From: Mesostigma viride | Lineage: Eukaryota > Streptophyta > Mesostigmatophyceae > Mesostigmatales > Mesostigmataceae | NCBI GenBank assembly: GCA_009746045.1 | Contig: RPFO01000667.1 | Span: 4,574,862 to 4,634,213 of the forward strand | DNA: 59,352 bases | Direction: 5' to 3' | Part shown: positions 8,313 through 18,428 of the stretch, piece after piece | How the letters are laid out: every line of letters starts with the position of its first letter | How positions within the stretch are numbered: position 1 is the first letter of the stretch | The notes under the pieces: model-generated | What the model was told of the DNA's origin: nothing | What the model saw: the letters and a program-made list of their open reading frames with translations, nothing else | Database searches by the model: none | Translations under genes and position numbers: made by a program

Positions 8313-11300
8313 AGGCCCCAGGGCAGGACAGCGCTATGGAGCATAGGAGGCTCCTGGCAGTAGACGATGTAGGCAGTTTTATGGCCGATGCTGCGGATGT
8401 TAAGGCAATATCAAACTTGATCAATACAGATCCAATTTTCAAGTATGCCTGTGCGTCTCGGTTTCACATCTTCTTTGGCCATGGAACAAACGCTTACAAG
8501 TTTGCTAGGGCTTTTGGTGGGGCGCCAATGCTGGAAGCATGTCGTGAGTGTTACGAAAATTGTCCACAATGTCAATCGTCGGGCCCCAAGCCTCCTCGCC
8601 ACCATGTAAAGCATCCACCTGCGAGAAAGGGGGAAATCGTAGGTGATGTGCTGTTCTGGGCACACATGCCATACTTTATTGCAATAGATAGATATGCTCA
8701 CAACGTAGCTGTAGTTCCTTTGCGTCATATGGAAGCCGCCGACCTGGCAGAAGCCATTGATGTCTCTTCGTCCTTTTTCTCACCACTCGAGTCAATACAG
8801 ATGGACAGGCAGTTCGCGTGTCTAGAGGGCCAGCCTGGATTTGAATGCCTCAAGACAGTTGGGCGTGAGGACCACACTGGTCAGGGTATAGTGGAGCGTG
8901 CCGTGCAAGAATTCAAGCAAGCTGCACGGAGACAAGGTGATGCATCCCTTTCAGCATACGCAGCCCGCCTCATGTGGGCGTTGCGGATTTGTGCATGCCT
9001 TAATCGGCGTGTGTTGTTGTCCATTCCTTCTCGCAATGTGGTGATAACAGCTGAGGGATTGCAGCACGGCCACTACCCACCAGAGATAGAAGAGGAGTGG
9101 GCACGCCATTTGCAGGGTAGATTTGCCAACCTGGTACGAAGGGATACACGTAGGCCGGTTACCGCCTATAGTGTAGGAGACCTGGTTTGGGTGCATAAAG
9201 AGGGCCCCTTTGGAAAGAGGGGACAGTGGAATGGTCCAGCCACGGTAGTGTCCGTGGATGGGAGTGTGCGCAAGGCCGTTGTTTCCTTGCAGGACAAGCA
9301 ACACCACATCCCGTGGAGCAAGCTCAAGCACTATCAACCGAACACAAGTGCGTGGGAGCGCCTTCTGCACTACTACGAGGACGCGGACAACTTCTTGCGG
9401 CCTCCACCAGGTGACGTGATTGCCCCTCTTTTACCCATGCCTGCCTCTGACCCTATGCAAATGTCTGCCGAAGCTCGGGAGGTAGAGGACGATGAGCATG
9501 TTGAGGAGGACGGTGATCTGGTGGCACTTGCTGCAGATGTGCAGAGCTTAGCTCGCGAGCCCCCTGCTGACCTGCGCGAGGGTAGTAGGGAGGGCATTAC
9601 CCCTGCCGTTAGCCAGGGTCCGGCTGCCGTTAGTCAGCCTCGCCGGGGTGGTGGGTTGCTCAGCAAGATTGTTCTAGGGCTGCGCCGGGACAATAACATG
9701 GGGTTAGGCTCCCTTCGCCGCCCACCACAGACTGCAGGCGTACCCCCTCAGCTGGGCCCGAGCACTGCAGTCATCTCTTCCTTGTTAACCTCTAGGGCGC
9801 TGAATTGTGGGCTCCTCATTGATACCCAGGCCCAGGTCTCTATTATCGGGGCCAACTGTGTAGACTTTCCTTTGCTGCCCTCTCATTGGACTCAGGTCAC
9901 TGATTTTGCTAGGTCAGGGTCCTACAAGGTCCTGGGGGAATTTCCCTTAACCATACTCGGCGCAGACACGCCCATGTGTGTGGTAGAGGGGTATGATGGG
10001 CCCGCCTTATTAGGACAGCCGTTCTTGACGCTACCCGGGGTTACAGTGAGCAGCACACAGCTGTCCCGAGCGGGGTTTGGCTGCATGCGATTGAATAATT
10101 TTTCCCTCGATGTCGCTGCTCGGGGTCTCTCATTGCCTATGGTGGCTGCCATGAAAGGGGTAGAGTACAAGGATTCTGAATTGCCTCCTGCCCGCGATCT
10201 TCTCACCCCTAAAGCCCTCACCCCTGACAGCTTGGGGATTAGCTTCCACGATGTTGCCACTGAAAGCCCCATGTCCTTCCATGATGTTGCCAGGCACGTC
10301 TCAACCGAGGAAGGGCTAGACAATACCCAAGGGGCTATGCTGGCTGCAGGGGAACGATGGTTAGGACTGGGTTGTGTGGAGCCAGTGGACCTAGTCCCAA
10401 GGGATGGCCGGTTGCTTCGTTTCAAATGGACCTTCCAGATGAAGCCGGTTCCCGGCACTGACAGGAAAGTAGAGTTTGCTAGACCTGTGGTGCTAGAATT
10501 TTCTGGATCTTCTGACCTGCCCTCCTCAGCCCTGACTGCCCCGGGCTTAAATAAAGACACTTGGCGATTGTTAGTGTGCTTTCATCTCGGGCGCCTCAAC
10601 AAAGGCTTGCCGCATGGCTCCGCGGTGCTGGATTTTTCTAAGGCCTTCCTTAACGGGGATTCAGATGAGACGGCTAAATTGTGGGAGGGCACCACACCGC
10701 TGTATGTTAGGACACCCAAGATGTGGGAACCTATTGTGGGCAAGAAGTTCATGAGGTTGGTGAAGGCTGTGGATGGGACCGTGGCCGGGCCGCGGGCGTG
10801 GCGCAAGAGTTTAGAGCGCCTTCTACTTAACCGCGCACGCATGATGTACAGCGACCTGGACCCCTCCTTGTTTGTTGGTGTCTGGAAGGGGGAGCTCGTG
10901 TTTGTTTTCGTGCATGCCGATGACTGTGACTGCCTGGGGCCACGGGAGTGGATTGTGTGGTTCCATTCGCTCGTGCACTCAGTGTACCCTGTGGGCAAGC
11001 TCGTCTTTAGGGAGCCGGGCAAGATCGTGCCCTTCATGGGCATGGACACTATTCTCGATCACGATGAGCAAGGGCAGTGGGTCATGTTGCTGCATCCTAA
11101 GGGTAGCTATGTCCCCGACCTGGTCAAGGAGGTCATGGCCCGCACTGGGCCTATCCTTCCCTCTGAGTGTGGTGCGCTGCGTGGCAAACTCAATTGGCTT
11201 GCGTGTACCACGAGCCCTGACTTGGCTGTCCTTAGTCGGTTGACAGACGATGTTCTCTGCTTGTTGGCCCGCCCGGTTGTAGCTGAGTATGTGCAGGCCT

Positions 11301-11854
11301 CACCGGGGTTGGTCCTGCAGGGTGTTGACTGGGACAAGCCCATCGAGCTAGGGGCTTATTGTGACAGTTCTTTGGATGCGCGGGTGCTCACCAAGATGCG
11401 TGGTAGGTGTGCGGCTGTTAGCTATATCTCAAACGCTGACCAATCTGCGCCATCCTCCATCTTTGCGTGGTTCTCACGTCTACACCGCCGTGTGTATGTG
11501 GGGTCGGACACCGCCGAGGCGCGTGCGTATTGCGAGGCTGCAAGTGAGCTCGCGTATTTCCACGCGCTACTCTGCTGGATCCTCAAGCTGGGCGGTCTCA
11601 CCACACGCATCGATCGCGTCATGCGCACCGACAGCCAAGCGCTGGTGGACTTCATTGAGAACCCCTACGCTCGCACGAGAGACCTTGACTTCCTCCGGGT
11701 GAAGGAATTTTCTGATGCGCTCCATACCGAGCACGTGGCAGGCGACCAGAATTGCTCGGATGCTCTTACCAAGCTCTATAGCTCCGCCAAGGCACAGTAT
11801 ACTCTTCTTAGGCACCAAATGAACAATATGTCGCTGGGTCAGCCACGGCACTAG
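8285..11854 (+). CDS. Copia Pol: integrase, protease-like, RT, RNase H
   Basis: A continuous frame of 1189 codons; the first ATG is at 8336, and expression may depend on frameshifting from gag. Domains in order: an HHCC zinc-binding region (H61, H66, C86/C89 or C93/C96); an integrase DDE core (D121 in GDVLFW, D174 in QMDRQF, E204 in GIVERAVQ); an SH3-like integrase C-terminal domain (about 290-350); an acidic linker; an aspartic-protease-like segment (LIDTQAQVSIIG at 511-522 and ALLGQPFL at 574-581); reverse transcriptase (LDFSKAFLNG at 782-791, VHADD at 876-880); and RNase H (about 1020-1165, ending DALTK). In typical copia elements the protease precedes the integrase. Here it follows it, and the catalytic triad reads DTQ instead of DTG or DSG. 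The frame is intact, so the element may be active. It lies on the same strand as gag, within one transcript. Confidence 0.9.
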   Translation: MGAQCSGKLKAPGQDSAMEHRRLLAVDDVGSFMADAADVKAISNLINTDPIFKYACASRFHIFFGHGTNAYKFARAFGGAPMLEACRECYENCPQCQSSGPKPPRHHVKHPPARKGEIVGDVLFWAHMPYFIAIDRYAHNVAVVPLRHMEAADLAEAIDVSSSFFSPLESIQMDRQFACLEGQPGFECLKTVGREDHTGQGIVERAVQEFKQAARRQGDASLSAYAARLMWALRICACLNRRVLLSIPSRNVVITAEGLQHGHYPPEIEEEWARHLQGRFANLVRRDTRRPVTAYSVGDLVWVHKEGPFGKRGQWNGPATVVSVDGSVRKAVVSLQDKQHHIPWSKLKHYQPNTSAWERLLHYYEDADNFLRPPPGDVIAPLLPMPASDPMQMSAEAREVEDDEHVEEDGDLVALAADVQSLAREPPADLREGSREGITPAVSQGPAAVSQPRRGGGLLSKIVLGLRRDNNMGLGSLRRPPQTAGVPPQLGPSTAVISSLLTSRALNCGLLIDTQAQVSIIGANCVDFPLLPSHWTQVTDFARSGSYKVLGEFPLTILGADTPMCVVEGYDGPALLGQPFLTLPGVTVSSTQLSRAGFGCMRLNNFSLDVAARGLSLPMVAAMKGVEYKDSELPPARDLLTPKALTPDSLGISFHDVATESPMSFHDVARHVSTEEGLDNTQGAMLAAGERWLGLGCVEPVDLVPRDGRLLRFKWTFQMKPVPGTDRKVEFARPVVLEFSGSSDLPSSALTAPGLNKDTWRLLVCFHLGRLNKGLPHGSAVLDFSKAFLNGDSDETAKLWEGTTPLYVRTPKMWEPIVGKKFMRLVKAVDGTVAGPRAWRKSLERLLLNRARMMYSDLDPSLFVGVWKGELVFVFVHADDCDCLGPREWIVWFHSLVHSVYPVGKLVFREPGKIVPFMGMDTILDHDEQGQWVMLLHPKGSYVPDLVKEVMARTGPILPSECGALRGKLNWLACTTSPDLAVLSRLTDDVLCLLARPVVAEYVQASPGLVLQGVDWDKPIELGAYCDSSLDARVLTKMRGRCAAVSYISNADQSAPSSIFAWFSRLHRRVYVGSDTAEARAYCEAASELAYFHALLCWILKLGGLTTRIDRVMRTDSQALVDFIENPYARTRDLDFLRVKEFSDALHTEHVAGDQNCSDALTKLYSSAKAQYTLLRHQMNNMSLGQPRH

Positions 11855-12071
11855 TTGAGATGTCGTGGAGTGTGAATGGCCCCTTGACTCGGGTTTTACC
11901 TTGGTAGGTTTTCCCGGTAGCGATGCTATGGTGTAATTTGTTTGGCTGGGGATTACCCTCCAAAACCATGTGGGGCCTAAGGTGCGTTCATGATGGCAAG
12001 GCCTGCGCGGCCGTAGTTCTTACAGATTTGAGTACGCAGTCCTATTGCCACATGAAAAAAGAAAGGGCTGG
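11855..12071 (+). other. Copia 3' leader with polypurine tract
   Basis: Non-coding gap between pol and the 3' LTR. It ends in AAAAAAGAAAGGGCTGG (about 12054-12070), directly before the LTR, which fits the polypurine tract that primes plus-strand DNA synthesis. Confidence 0.7.
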
Positions 12072-12572
12072 AGTTGCAATCTGTTGCTTGACCGAAATGC
12101 GTGTATAAACTGGTGCATGCATAATGGAATGTAAATCTGTGAAACAATACTCACAATTGCTGCACACAGCTTGTGTACATGACCATGGTGGCAGTATAGC
12201 CAAGCTGATGCATTATAACTAGTGGTCGCGCTGACTGTTGAGCACTGACTGTCGGTCAGGCTGTTGAAGTCGTGCCAAGGATTGATGAGATAAAACACCC
12301 CTTCAGCGGGCAGACGAATACGGCAATATTCCCTGCTAATGGATATTTGTAAATGGTTCTAGAAGCGTCTAGAAGCATTGTGCAACGCTGGCGTAACGCT
12401 AGTTCAGTGTGCCTCTTGGAAATCGCTAATGCACATGAAATGTGATTGGTGCAATGACGATAAGGCCTATCGCAATCTTGGGGTTGCACACATGACTTGT
12501 AACCATATAAATTGATAATAAACCCAGGCACCTAGTGCCGCATTCTTGCAAGCATCATTCTCAATCTCAACT
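12072..12572 (+). repeat. Copia 3' LTR
   Basis: Second copy of the 501-bp LTR, ending CAACT, followed by the target duplication ACCAA. After 12577 the LINE-B endonuclease frame resumes. Confidence 0.93.
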
Positions 12573-12577
12573 ACCAA

Positions 12578-15271
12578 CACGACAGCCAACGGTAACACGG
12601 CTCTATTTGCGAATCTGCTGGCAGAATCTGCGCTGGTTGCATGCAATGCTTCTTTCGCACGCCCCGCTGAGCTGCTTGCCACCTAAGTTTTGGGGGCCGT
12701 CGGATCGGGTGGTGTGCCTTGACTATATCTGCGTACGCCGGGCTCAGCGCCCCTCAGTTGTCGATGCTCGCGTGCTGCAAGATTCTGTCAGCACGGTGGA
12801 ATCTGACCACCGCCTCGTGCTCGCTCGCATCAGATTGCGGTTTCTTGGTGTGAAACCGTCGCGACAACTGGTGCCTCAGCCAGATCTCAAGGTGCTCCGG
12901 ATTGTAATGAAGGATGCTGACAAGATGTCAGCAGAAGAGCAGGCCGCTATGTCGCACCGGGACGACTTCCTGGCAGTCTTCGACGCCAGGGGCAGCCGCC
13001 CGCAGTTACACGCCATTCCGCCGCCGGGTGATATTTCAGTGATCCTCCGCGGTGTCGCTGCCAAGTACCGTCTGGCTGCCCGCACCCTCCCCTCCTTCCC
13101 TCCGCGCCGACTGAGCAAGCTGTCAGCTTGCTGTCCACCGTCACGCACCGACAGTGGTCGCCGCTAGGCAGATGCTCCGCCGCAACCGGGACCCGACCGC
13201 CAAACCTGGCCTGCAAGCGGCTCTGCGGGTCGCCTACGAGCAGGCTGAGAAGGCAGACACTCAGCAGATGGTCAAGGGCCAGGCCACGGGCTGCGCAGCT
13301 GCCAGCAGAAGCACGACGCCAAGGGGGCCTGGTTCTGGTACAAGCGCCTCGGGCACCCGGACAGCCTCGGCCGGCCCCACCGCCAGGACGTTCCTGGCGC
13401 CCCAGCCGAGCGGCTTCGTACCTGGGCCGCAGCCACGGCCGAGGTCGTGGGGACAGCTGCGCCGCCCCCGCCCCTGCTCCCAGCCGCCGCCGCCCGCCCG
13501 GCTGCCCTGGCCGGCCCCACTGGGCCCCCGGCCCCGCCTAGGTCAGCGGCGGACAACCTAGTCCCCCCGCTGATCTGCCCACTTGGCGACCCGTCAGACA
13601 TGCCTCCTTTCACCTCTCGCGAGGTCACGGAGGCGGTCCAGCGTCTGCGTTATGACGCAGCCGCCGGCTCCGACGAGATTCCTGCCGCAGTTGTGAAACT
13701 TGCAGCTGAATTTGAGGACACTGGTGTTATGCTGCTCTTCCGGGATATCTGCAACCGCCTTCTGCTGTCGTCGCAACCGCCTCCAGCGGCCTGGCAACAC
13801 AGTTTTCGCACGATGCTGTACAAGAACAAGGGGTCGCCCGCCGACCCCGGTAACTACAGAGGGGTGTGCATCCAAAGTGCCCCCCTCGAGCTTCTTATGC
13901 GGCTCATCCTGAACCGCCTGCGCACGGCCCTGGACGGTCACCTCAGCGAGACTCAGCACGGCTTCCGTTCAGGTCGCAACACAGTACAAGCGCTCTTCGC
14001 TACTCGCCGACTTGTGGAGGAACTGCAACGTCTTCAGCCTGGTGAGTCCCCTTTGCACCTGGCTGGTGCTGGTGGACTTCATCAAAGCCTTCGATTCGGT
14101 TTTCTGGCCTGCGCTAGTGGAGATCCTCGAGCTGTTCCGGATCCCCCGCCCCCTTATTGCCGTCATCCGCAACCTGTATGAAGGGTCCACCACTTCGGTG
14201 CGCACTTCTTACGGGACCACGCCACCATGCCCTTTACAGAAGGGTGTGTGGCAGGGCTGCGTGCTGTCGCCCTACCTCAGTGTTCATTATTGTGGTCGAA
14301 TACGTAATGACTCAGGCGCGCAAGCGATTTGCCGGCATCGTGGGTAGGGAACCAGGGGTACGTGCAGGTCAATGCCAACCATTTCTGGCATGGCGGGGCG
14401 GAATTCACGGAGATTCGGCTGGCGGACATCATCTATGCAGACGACATCACCCGGCTCTTCTAGGACACTGGGCACGTGCAGACGTGGCTTGACTGCCTGG
14501 CTATCGAGGCCCGCGCAGTGGGGCTTGAGGTCAGCAAGAAGACAGAGGCTCTGGCGATTGGGCTCACCCACCCACCGCCCGACCTCTTTCTCCTTGACGG
14601 CTCTCGAGTCCTGTATCGGGACCGTGTCAAGTTGCTGGGCAGCCTCCTTCCCAGCTGCGAGGCTGATGTGGACCACCGCATCTCCCTCGCCTGGCACACT
14701 CTACGCCAATATCGGGCCCTGTGGCGCAAGCCCCTGGGCAAGATCGAGAAACAGGACCTGTTTAAGGTCCTCGTCCTTCCTGTTCTTACATATGGGGCCG
14801 AGACGTGGACCCTCACCGCCGACCTGGCCCGCAAGCTGGACGGCGCGGTCACCAACATGCTGCGATCCATTTTCAGAGTAGGATATAATGCTCATGTCCA
14901 CAATGAGGACCTGTACCTAGGCATGCCATATATCACCAGCACCAGCAGCGGCGCCTGCAGCTAGTAGGGCACCTAGCTCGCACCAACCAGGTAGACACCT
15001 CACGTGCCCCCCCCGCGGGACTGCGCCCAGCTCAGCCTGGCCGGCACCTCTTGATGTGGGCCGGGCCCCGTGATGCTAGACGCCGAAAGGCCCGCACCTT
15101 CAAAGAACAGCTAGTAGAGCTGACATGGGGGGCCTAGGCCTCTCCGTGATTTGGAAAAAGATGATGGACAAGGCCAAGTGGGCCCAGGTCATAGAGGACA
15201 ACGAGCCCCCCCCCGTGGGGAAGCGCCCGCGTGTGCAGACCCGTGGGAAGCACGCCAGACAGATCCCCTAG
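12578..15271 (+). pseudogene. LINE-B ORF2: endonuclease end, RT, C-terminal domain
   Basis: The right part of an APE endonuclease is seen first (LDYICVRR, then ESDHRLVLARIRLRF, the SDH motif that closes the active site). Reverse transcriptase follows: TSREVTEAVQRLRYDAAAGS; NYRGVCIQ; FRSGRNTVQALF; LVDFIKAFDSVF (motif A); GVWQGCVLSPYL; and IYADDIT (catalytic YADD at about 14437-14460). The C-terminal part includes TYGAETWTLTADLARKLDGA and LVGHLARTNQVDTS and ends KHARQIP, stop. Frameshifts near 12680, 13180, 13440, 14060, 14290, 14960 and 15120 and a stop at 14461 inactivate it. Another copy of the same family lies at 32290-33575 (minus). Confidence 0.88.
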
Positions 15272-15282
15272 GGTAGAGTTGA

Positions 15283-16395
15283 TTAATTAATAGACACGTG
15301 ACTGCGTCACGTGAGCATAAGTCCTCAGTGCATGGGAGGGGAACATGGGATGGAATGGATGGTGTAAGCTATCTAGGTCCTAGTTACAGGGGTGTGGGCA
15401 CCGCGGCCCGAATCGCTATGAATGCCGGCCATACGCGGTCACACGCGGAGCCCCCACAGACTTGGGCAGGGTGGTCTCCTTCATCACTACTTGCCATCTA
15501 TCCAATTGCGTACCATCTGCCTCCATATTACAGACAAACCAGGACGCTGCCCGGGTGTGAGCCCATCACGTCTAGTGTAGCACATGTCCATGCCGAGTCT
15601 ATCACGAAAAGTCCACGGGTGGCGGCCCTGCCGCGCGCGGCCGGGGGCACGCCAGGTGAGGACATATCGCCCATGCTGCATGGGCGGGCTTGGTGCCAGC
15701 TAGTCTATCTGATGTATCTACCTGATCTGTGCGGGCCAGGTGCCCGGCTAGGCCCAGGCGCCTGTGCCTAATAATGTGGGAAACATAGGGCAAATCAGCG
15801 TACAGATCCTCATTACTAATGTGCAAACCAAAGGGGATGTGAAGGGCCTTGCGCAGCATCTTGGTGACGGCGCCGTCGACTCGTTGCTCCAGCTCCTGCG
15901 TCAGTGTCCAGGTCTCGGCGCCGCAGGTCAGGATCGTCAGAATGACGACCTTGAAGAGGTCACGCTTGACGATCCGGGGTAGGGCGGGGTTGCTCCACCA
16001 GCGGCGGTGGTCATGGAGGTGCGCCCACGCCATGCCGATCCGTGTCGTCATGTCGTCCTCGCAGTCGGGAAGCCAACTGCCGAGCAGCTTGAAGCGGCCT
16101 GAAGTAGGGTAGTTGACCTCGGCATCGTCTAAGAGGCGGAGTGTGGGTGGGGGCCCTGCCATGCCGAGGGCCAGGGCCTCCGTTTTGGGGCTGATTGCTA
16201 GACCAACCGCCCGAGCCTCGAGCGCCAGGCAGTCCAGCCAAAGTTGGGCAGACTCCGGCTTCTCGATGAGCGTGATGTCGTCGGCATAACTGAGGTCAGC
16301 TAGTAAATTCTGCTTGTTAGTCGGCCCCCCTTCTCCAAGCTCGTTCGTGATCGCTAGGCCAGGGGCACGGCCTGCAATGCTAGCAAAGCGACTGA
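15283..16395 (-). pseudogene. LINE-A ORF2 C-terminal half, reverse orientation
   Basis: On the minus strand, 16395-15602 is one open frame: SRFASIAGRAPGLAITNELG, ADLSYADDITLI (RT catalytic YADD), LLGSWLPDCEDD, CGAETWTLTQELEQRVDGAV and RRLGLAGHLARTDQVDTS. A frameshift near 15610 leads to the last 80 codons, now interrupted by stops, ending at about 15380. The 3' UTR, hairpin (15295-15313) and TTAA tail follow. It inserted into the LINE-B 3' UTR and is 5'-truncated inside the RT. It is the best-preserved LINE-A copy in the window. Confidence 0.9.
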
Positions 16396-16530
16396 TGTTG
16401 ATGTTGATAGATTTAGAAAACCTGTTGTAGGTAGCTGTTGTAGATAGATTAGACCGGTAGGACTGTTTGCACCCATCCATCCATCCATCGGGGTTAATGC
16501 TCCGTGACTCCCCAACGGGAGCATTAAATT
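16396..16530 (+). repeat. LINE-B 3' UTR remainder
   Basis: TAGATAGATTAGACCGG, then a short ATCC run (about 16480-16491), then TCGGGGTTAATGCTCCGTG and the terminal inverted repeat. It matches the LINE-B ends at 5600-6170 and 32172-32280, in the orientation expected for the broken LINE-B copy to its left. Confidence 0.8.
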
Positions 16531-17097
16531 AAATTAAATTAAATTATAACATGCCTCCGTTGGGAGATCATGTAGCACATATTCCTTGATGGATGGGTGG
16601 GGTGGGAGGAGCCGCGTAATCGAACTAACCTAACTCTAAGCTATCTAGTCTAGAAAATCCTAACTACACTACTCATCAAAACGCCTCCTCCGCTTGGGGG
16701 GAGGTGGCTTGCCCACAGGGGCTGGCGTGTGAGCCTTGACAATCTTTTGCCACCGCGTCTTGTTCTGCATGGCAGTCCAAAGAAGGGAGAAAGAGTGGAT
16801 GTGGTATTCAAACTGGGCTGGGACCACTAGGTCGTCCAGCAACATCTGGGTGTAGTTCGTGACATGTTTCCCTACCCTTTTAGGAATGCCCTTGGGGCCA
16901 GGCCAGGTCAGAATATGCCGCCCTGGCTGGCCAAGCCGCTGGGGGCCTGCCAGACCAAGGGCGGTGTCGACCTGGCTGGTGCGAGCAAGGTGTCCTACAA
17001 ATGCTATCCTACGCTGCCTAATCTCGTCCGAAATACGAGGCATACCCTGATACAAAGACTCTAATGACGGGCGCTTGGAAACGGGAGCATGAGTCAT
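16531..17097 (-). pseudogene. LINE-C ORF2 C-terminal fragment and 3' UTR
   Basis: Read on the minus strand, 17097-16669 encodes RRIAFVGHLARTSQVDTALG, GRHILTWPGPKG and KRRRRFDE followed by stops. It is homologous to the C-terminal regions of LINE-A and LINE-B (GHLART..VDT is shared) but clearly diverged, so it is a third family. About 120 bp of UTR and a TTTAA-repeat tail (16525-16545) follow. The same UTR occurs at 5432-5568. Confidence 0.75.
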
Positions 17098-17105
17098 TAA
17101 TTAAT

Positions 17106-17325
17106 TTAATCGTGGAAGGTCCATGGGTGGCCACCTTGTCACCACAGCCAGGAGCCTCCCATGTGAGGACAAAGCATCCTGGGTGGGGCTTGGTGCCAGC
17201 TAGCCAATCTGAGGTAGCCAACTGATCAGTTCCTGCGCGCCAGGTGCCCGGCTAGGCCGAGGCGACTATGCATAAGAATGTGGGAAACATATGGCAGCTC
17301 GGAGCACAAATCCTCATCCACTGAT
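17106..17325 (-). pseudogene. LINE-A-like ORF2 C-terminal scrap
   Basis: The minus strand reads DEDLCSELPYVSHI, SRLGLAGHLA, DWLAGTKP and GCFVLTWEAPG, with frame changes. This corresponds to the NEDLYADLPYVSHIIRHRRL...GHLART region of LINE-A. It is diverged and truncated at both ends. Confidence 0.65.
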
Positions 17326-17401
17326 TACTTTACTATTCCAGTTGTACCAATAACCCCAAAATGGCAACACTCCATGCATTGTCAAGATGACTACGCATGT
17401 C

Positions 17402-17499
17402 AAGCCCTCGCAGGGCTGATTCATTGATGTTCTCTCGCGGAAGACAAAAAAAGCCCTCGCAGGGCTTATTCATTGATGTTCTCTCGCGGAAGACAAAAA
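17402..17499. repeat. 49-bp direct repeat, two units
   Basis: Two near-identical units start at 17402 and 17451. Each opens with the small inverted repeat AGCCCTCGCAGGGCT and ends in CGCGGAAGACAAAAA. Confidence 0.9.
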
Positions 17500-18356
17500 A
17501 TGCATTCCTAGAAATCCGTATCCGTCGGCCCTCACCCATGAAAATCCAACAAAAAGGCGATTAGCTGTATCGCGAGGACAGCGATGGGGCATGATACTGA
17601 CAAGGACAATCATGGGTTTGTCGTGTCAAACTCAACACGCCCCATGCATGAATTTCGAAGCTGAAATGGAGGAAACGAGGACTGAAATGGAGGAATCCAC
17701 CACGCCAGGCTCAACTCCACCAGGAGACCAGGCCAAGACCGTCCCCGTTGATGTTCCCCTGCACGCCCGGGGGTAGCGTAAGCCAGGAGGTAGTAAGTAA
17801 GTAAATAAGTTCGCAAGTACGTACGTATGTAACGAAGAAACTAATAAAAGAAGCTAGCAAATAAGGTAGTCCTTGCATGCATGTGAGTGGGGATGTACCG
17901 GAGTCTCACTAACCCATAAACACAAAGATGAAAACTATGCATCTCGATCATGCCCCAGCCCTGCAATAAGGGACAGTGCAGCCCAGACACAACACGCTTG
18001 GAACACAGCGTGGGTGTCCACCAGGTGAGCCATGCGAGTGAGGCATGCGAATGAGGCATGTGGGTGATGCATGTGGGTGAGTCATGTGCAGGTCCACCGA
18101 GTCATTATGTTACATCTGGCAGACCCGGGAAGTCCGAAACCCTAATTAATAACCCAAAACAGTCAGGAGGTCTATGTGGCATGGAATGGTTATGAGATGG
18201 GTAAGTTGGGGGATAAGCTGGGCCAGGCTGGTCAACACCCAAACACATGCCTATTCGCATGTATGCCATAATCTCCTCCTCCGCCCCCCCCCCATCCTGC
18301 CCTTCATGCTCTACCTATTGCGCCCCTGCCACGAGAAAAAGGCCTGGTTTCACACT

Positions 18357-18428
18357 CTGCCTCCCCCAACTGTTTCTACCCTGCCTCCCCCAAGTGTTTC
18401 TACCCTGCCTCCCCCATGTGTTTCTGCC
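18357..18428. repeat. 24-bp tandem repeat, three units
   Basis: Units at 18357, 18381 and 18405 follow CTGCCTCCCCCA plus a TGTTTCTACC ending, differing at only three or four positions. Confidence 0.9.

Larger units (their letters stand above)
6826..12577 (+). mobile_element. Complete Ty1/copia-type LTR retrotransposon
   Basis: Two LTRs of 501 bp (6831-7331 and 12072-12572), apparently identical base for base, flank gag and pol frames. The 5-bp target duplication ACCAA lies at 6826-6830 and 12573-12577. LTR ends are AGTTG...CAACT, a perfect 5-bp inverted repeat, rather than the usual TG...CA. Identical LTRs and intact long frames indicate a recent insertion, possibly still mobile. The target is the endonuclease domain of LINE-B. 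Confidence 0.95.
6706..16530 (+). mobile_element. LINE-B copy, broken by copia and LINE-A insertions
   Basis: Three separated pieces read as one LINE. Endonuclease coding runs from 6706 to 6830 and resumes at 12578. ORF2 runs on to a stop at 15271. The 3' UTR resumes at about 16396 and ends near 16530 with the family's terminal inverted repeat. A copia element (6831-12572) fills the first gap and a minus-strand LINE-A copy (15283-16395) the second. Removing the insertions on paper restores continuity, including the frame across the copia target duplication (SPT-N-TTANG). The order of events is therefore LINE-B first, then the other two. Confidence 0.85.

Noticed and set aside
17841-18059. Candidate last exon of RPC25 (frame with LAWLTWWTP)
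   Set aside because: The WW resembles the family ending, but no splice acceptor lies in the right place and the surrounding residues do not match.
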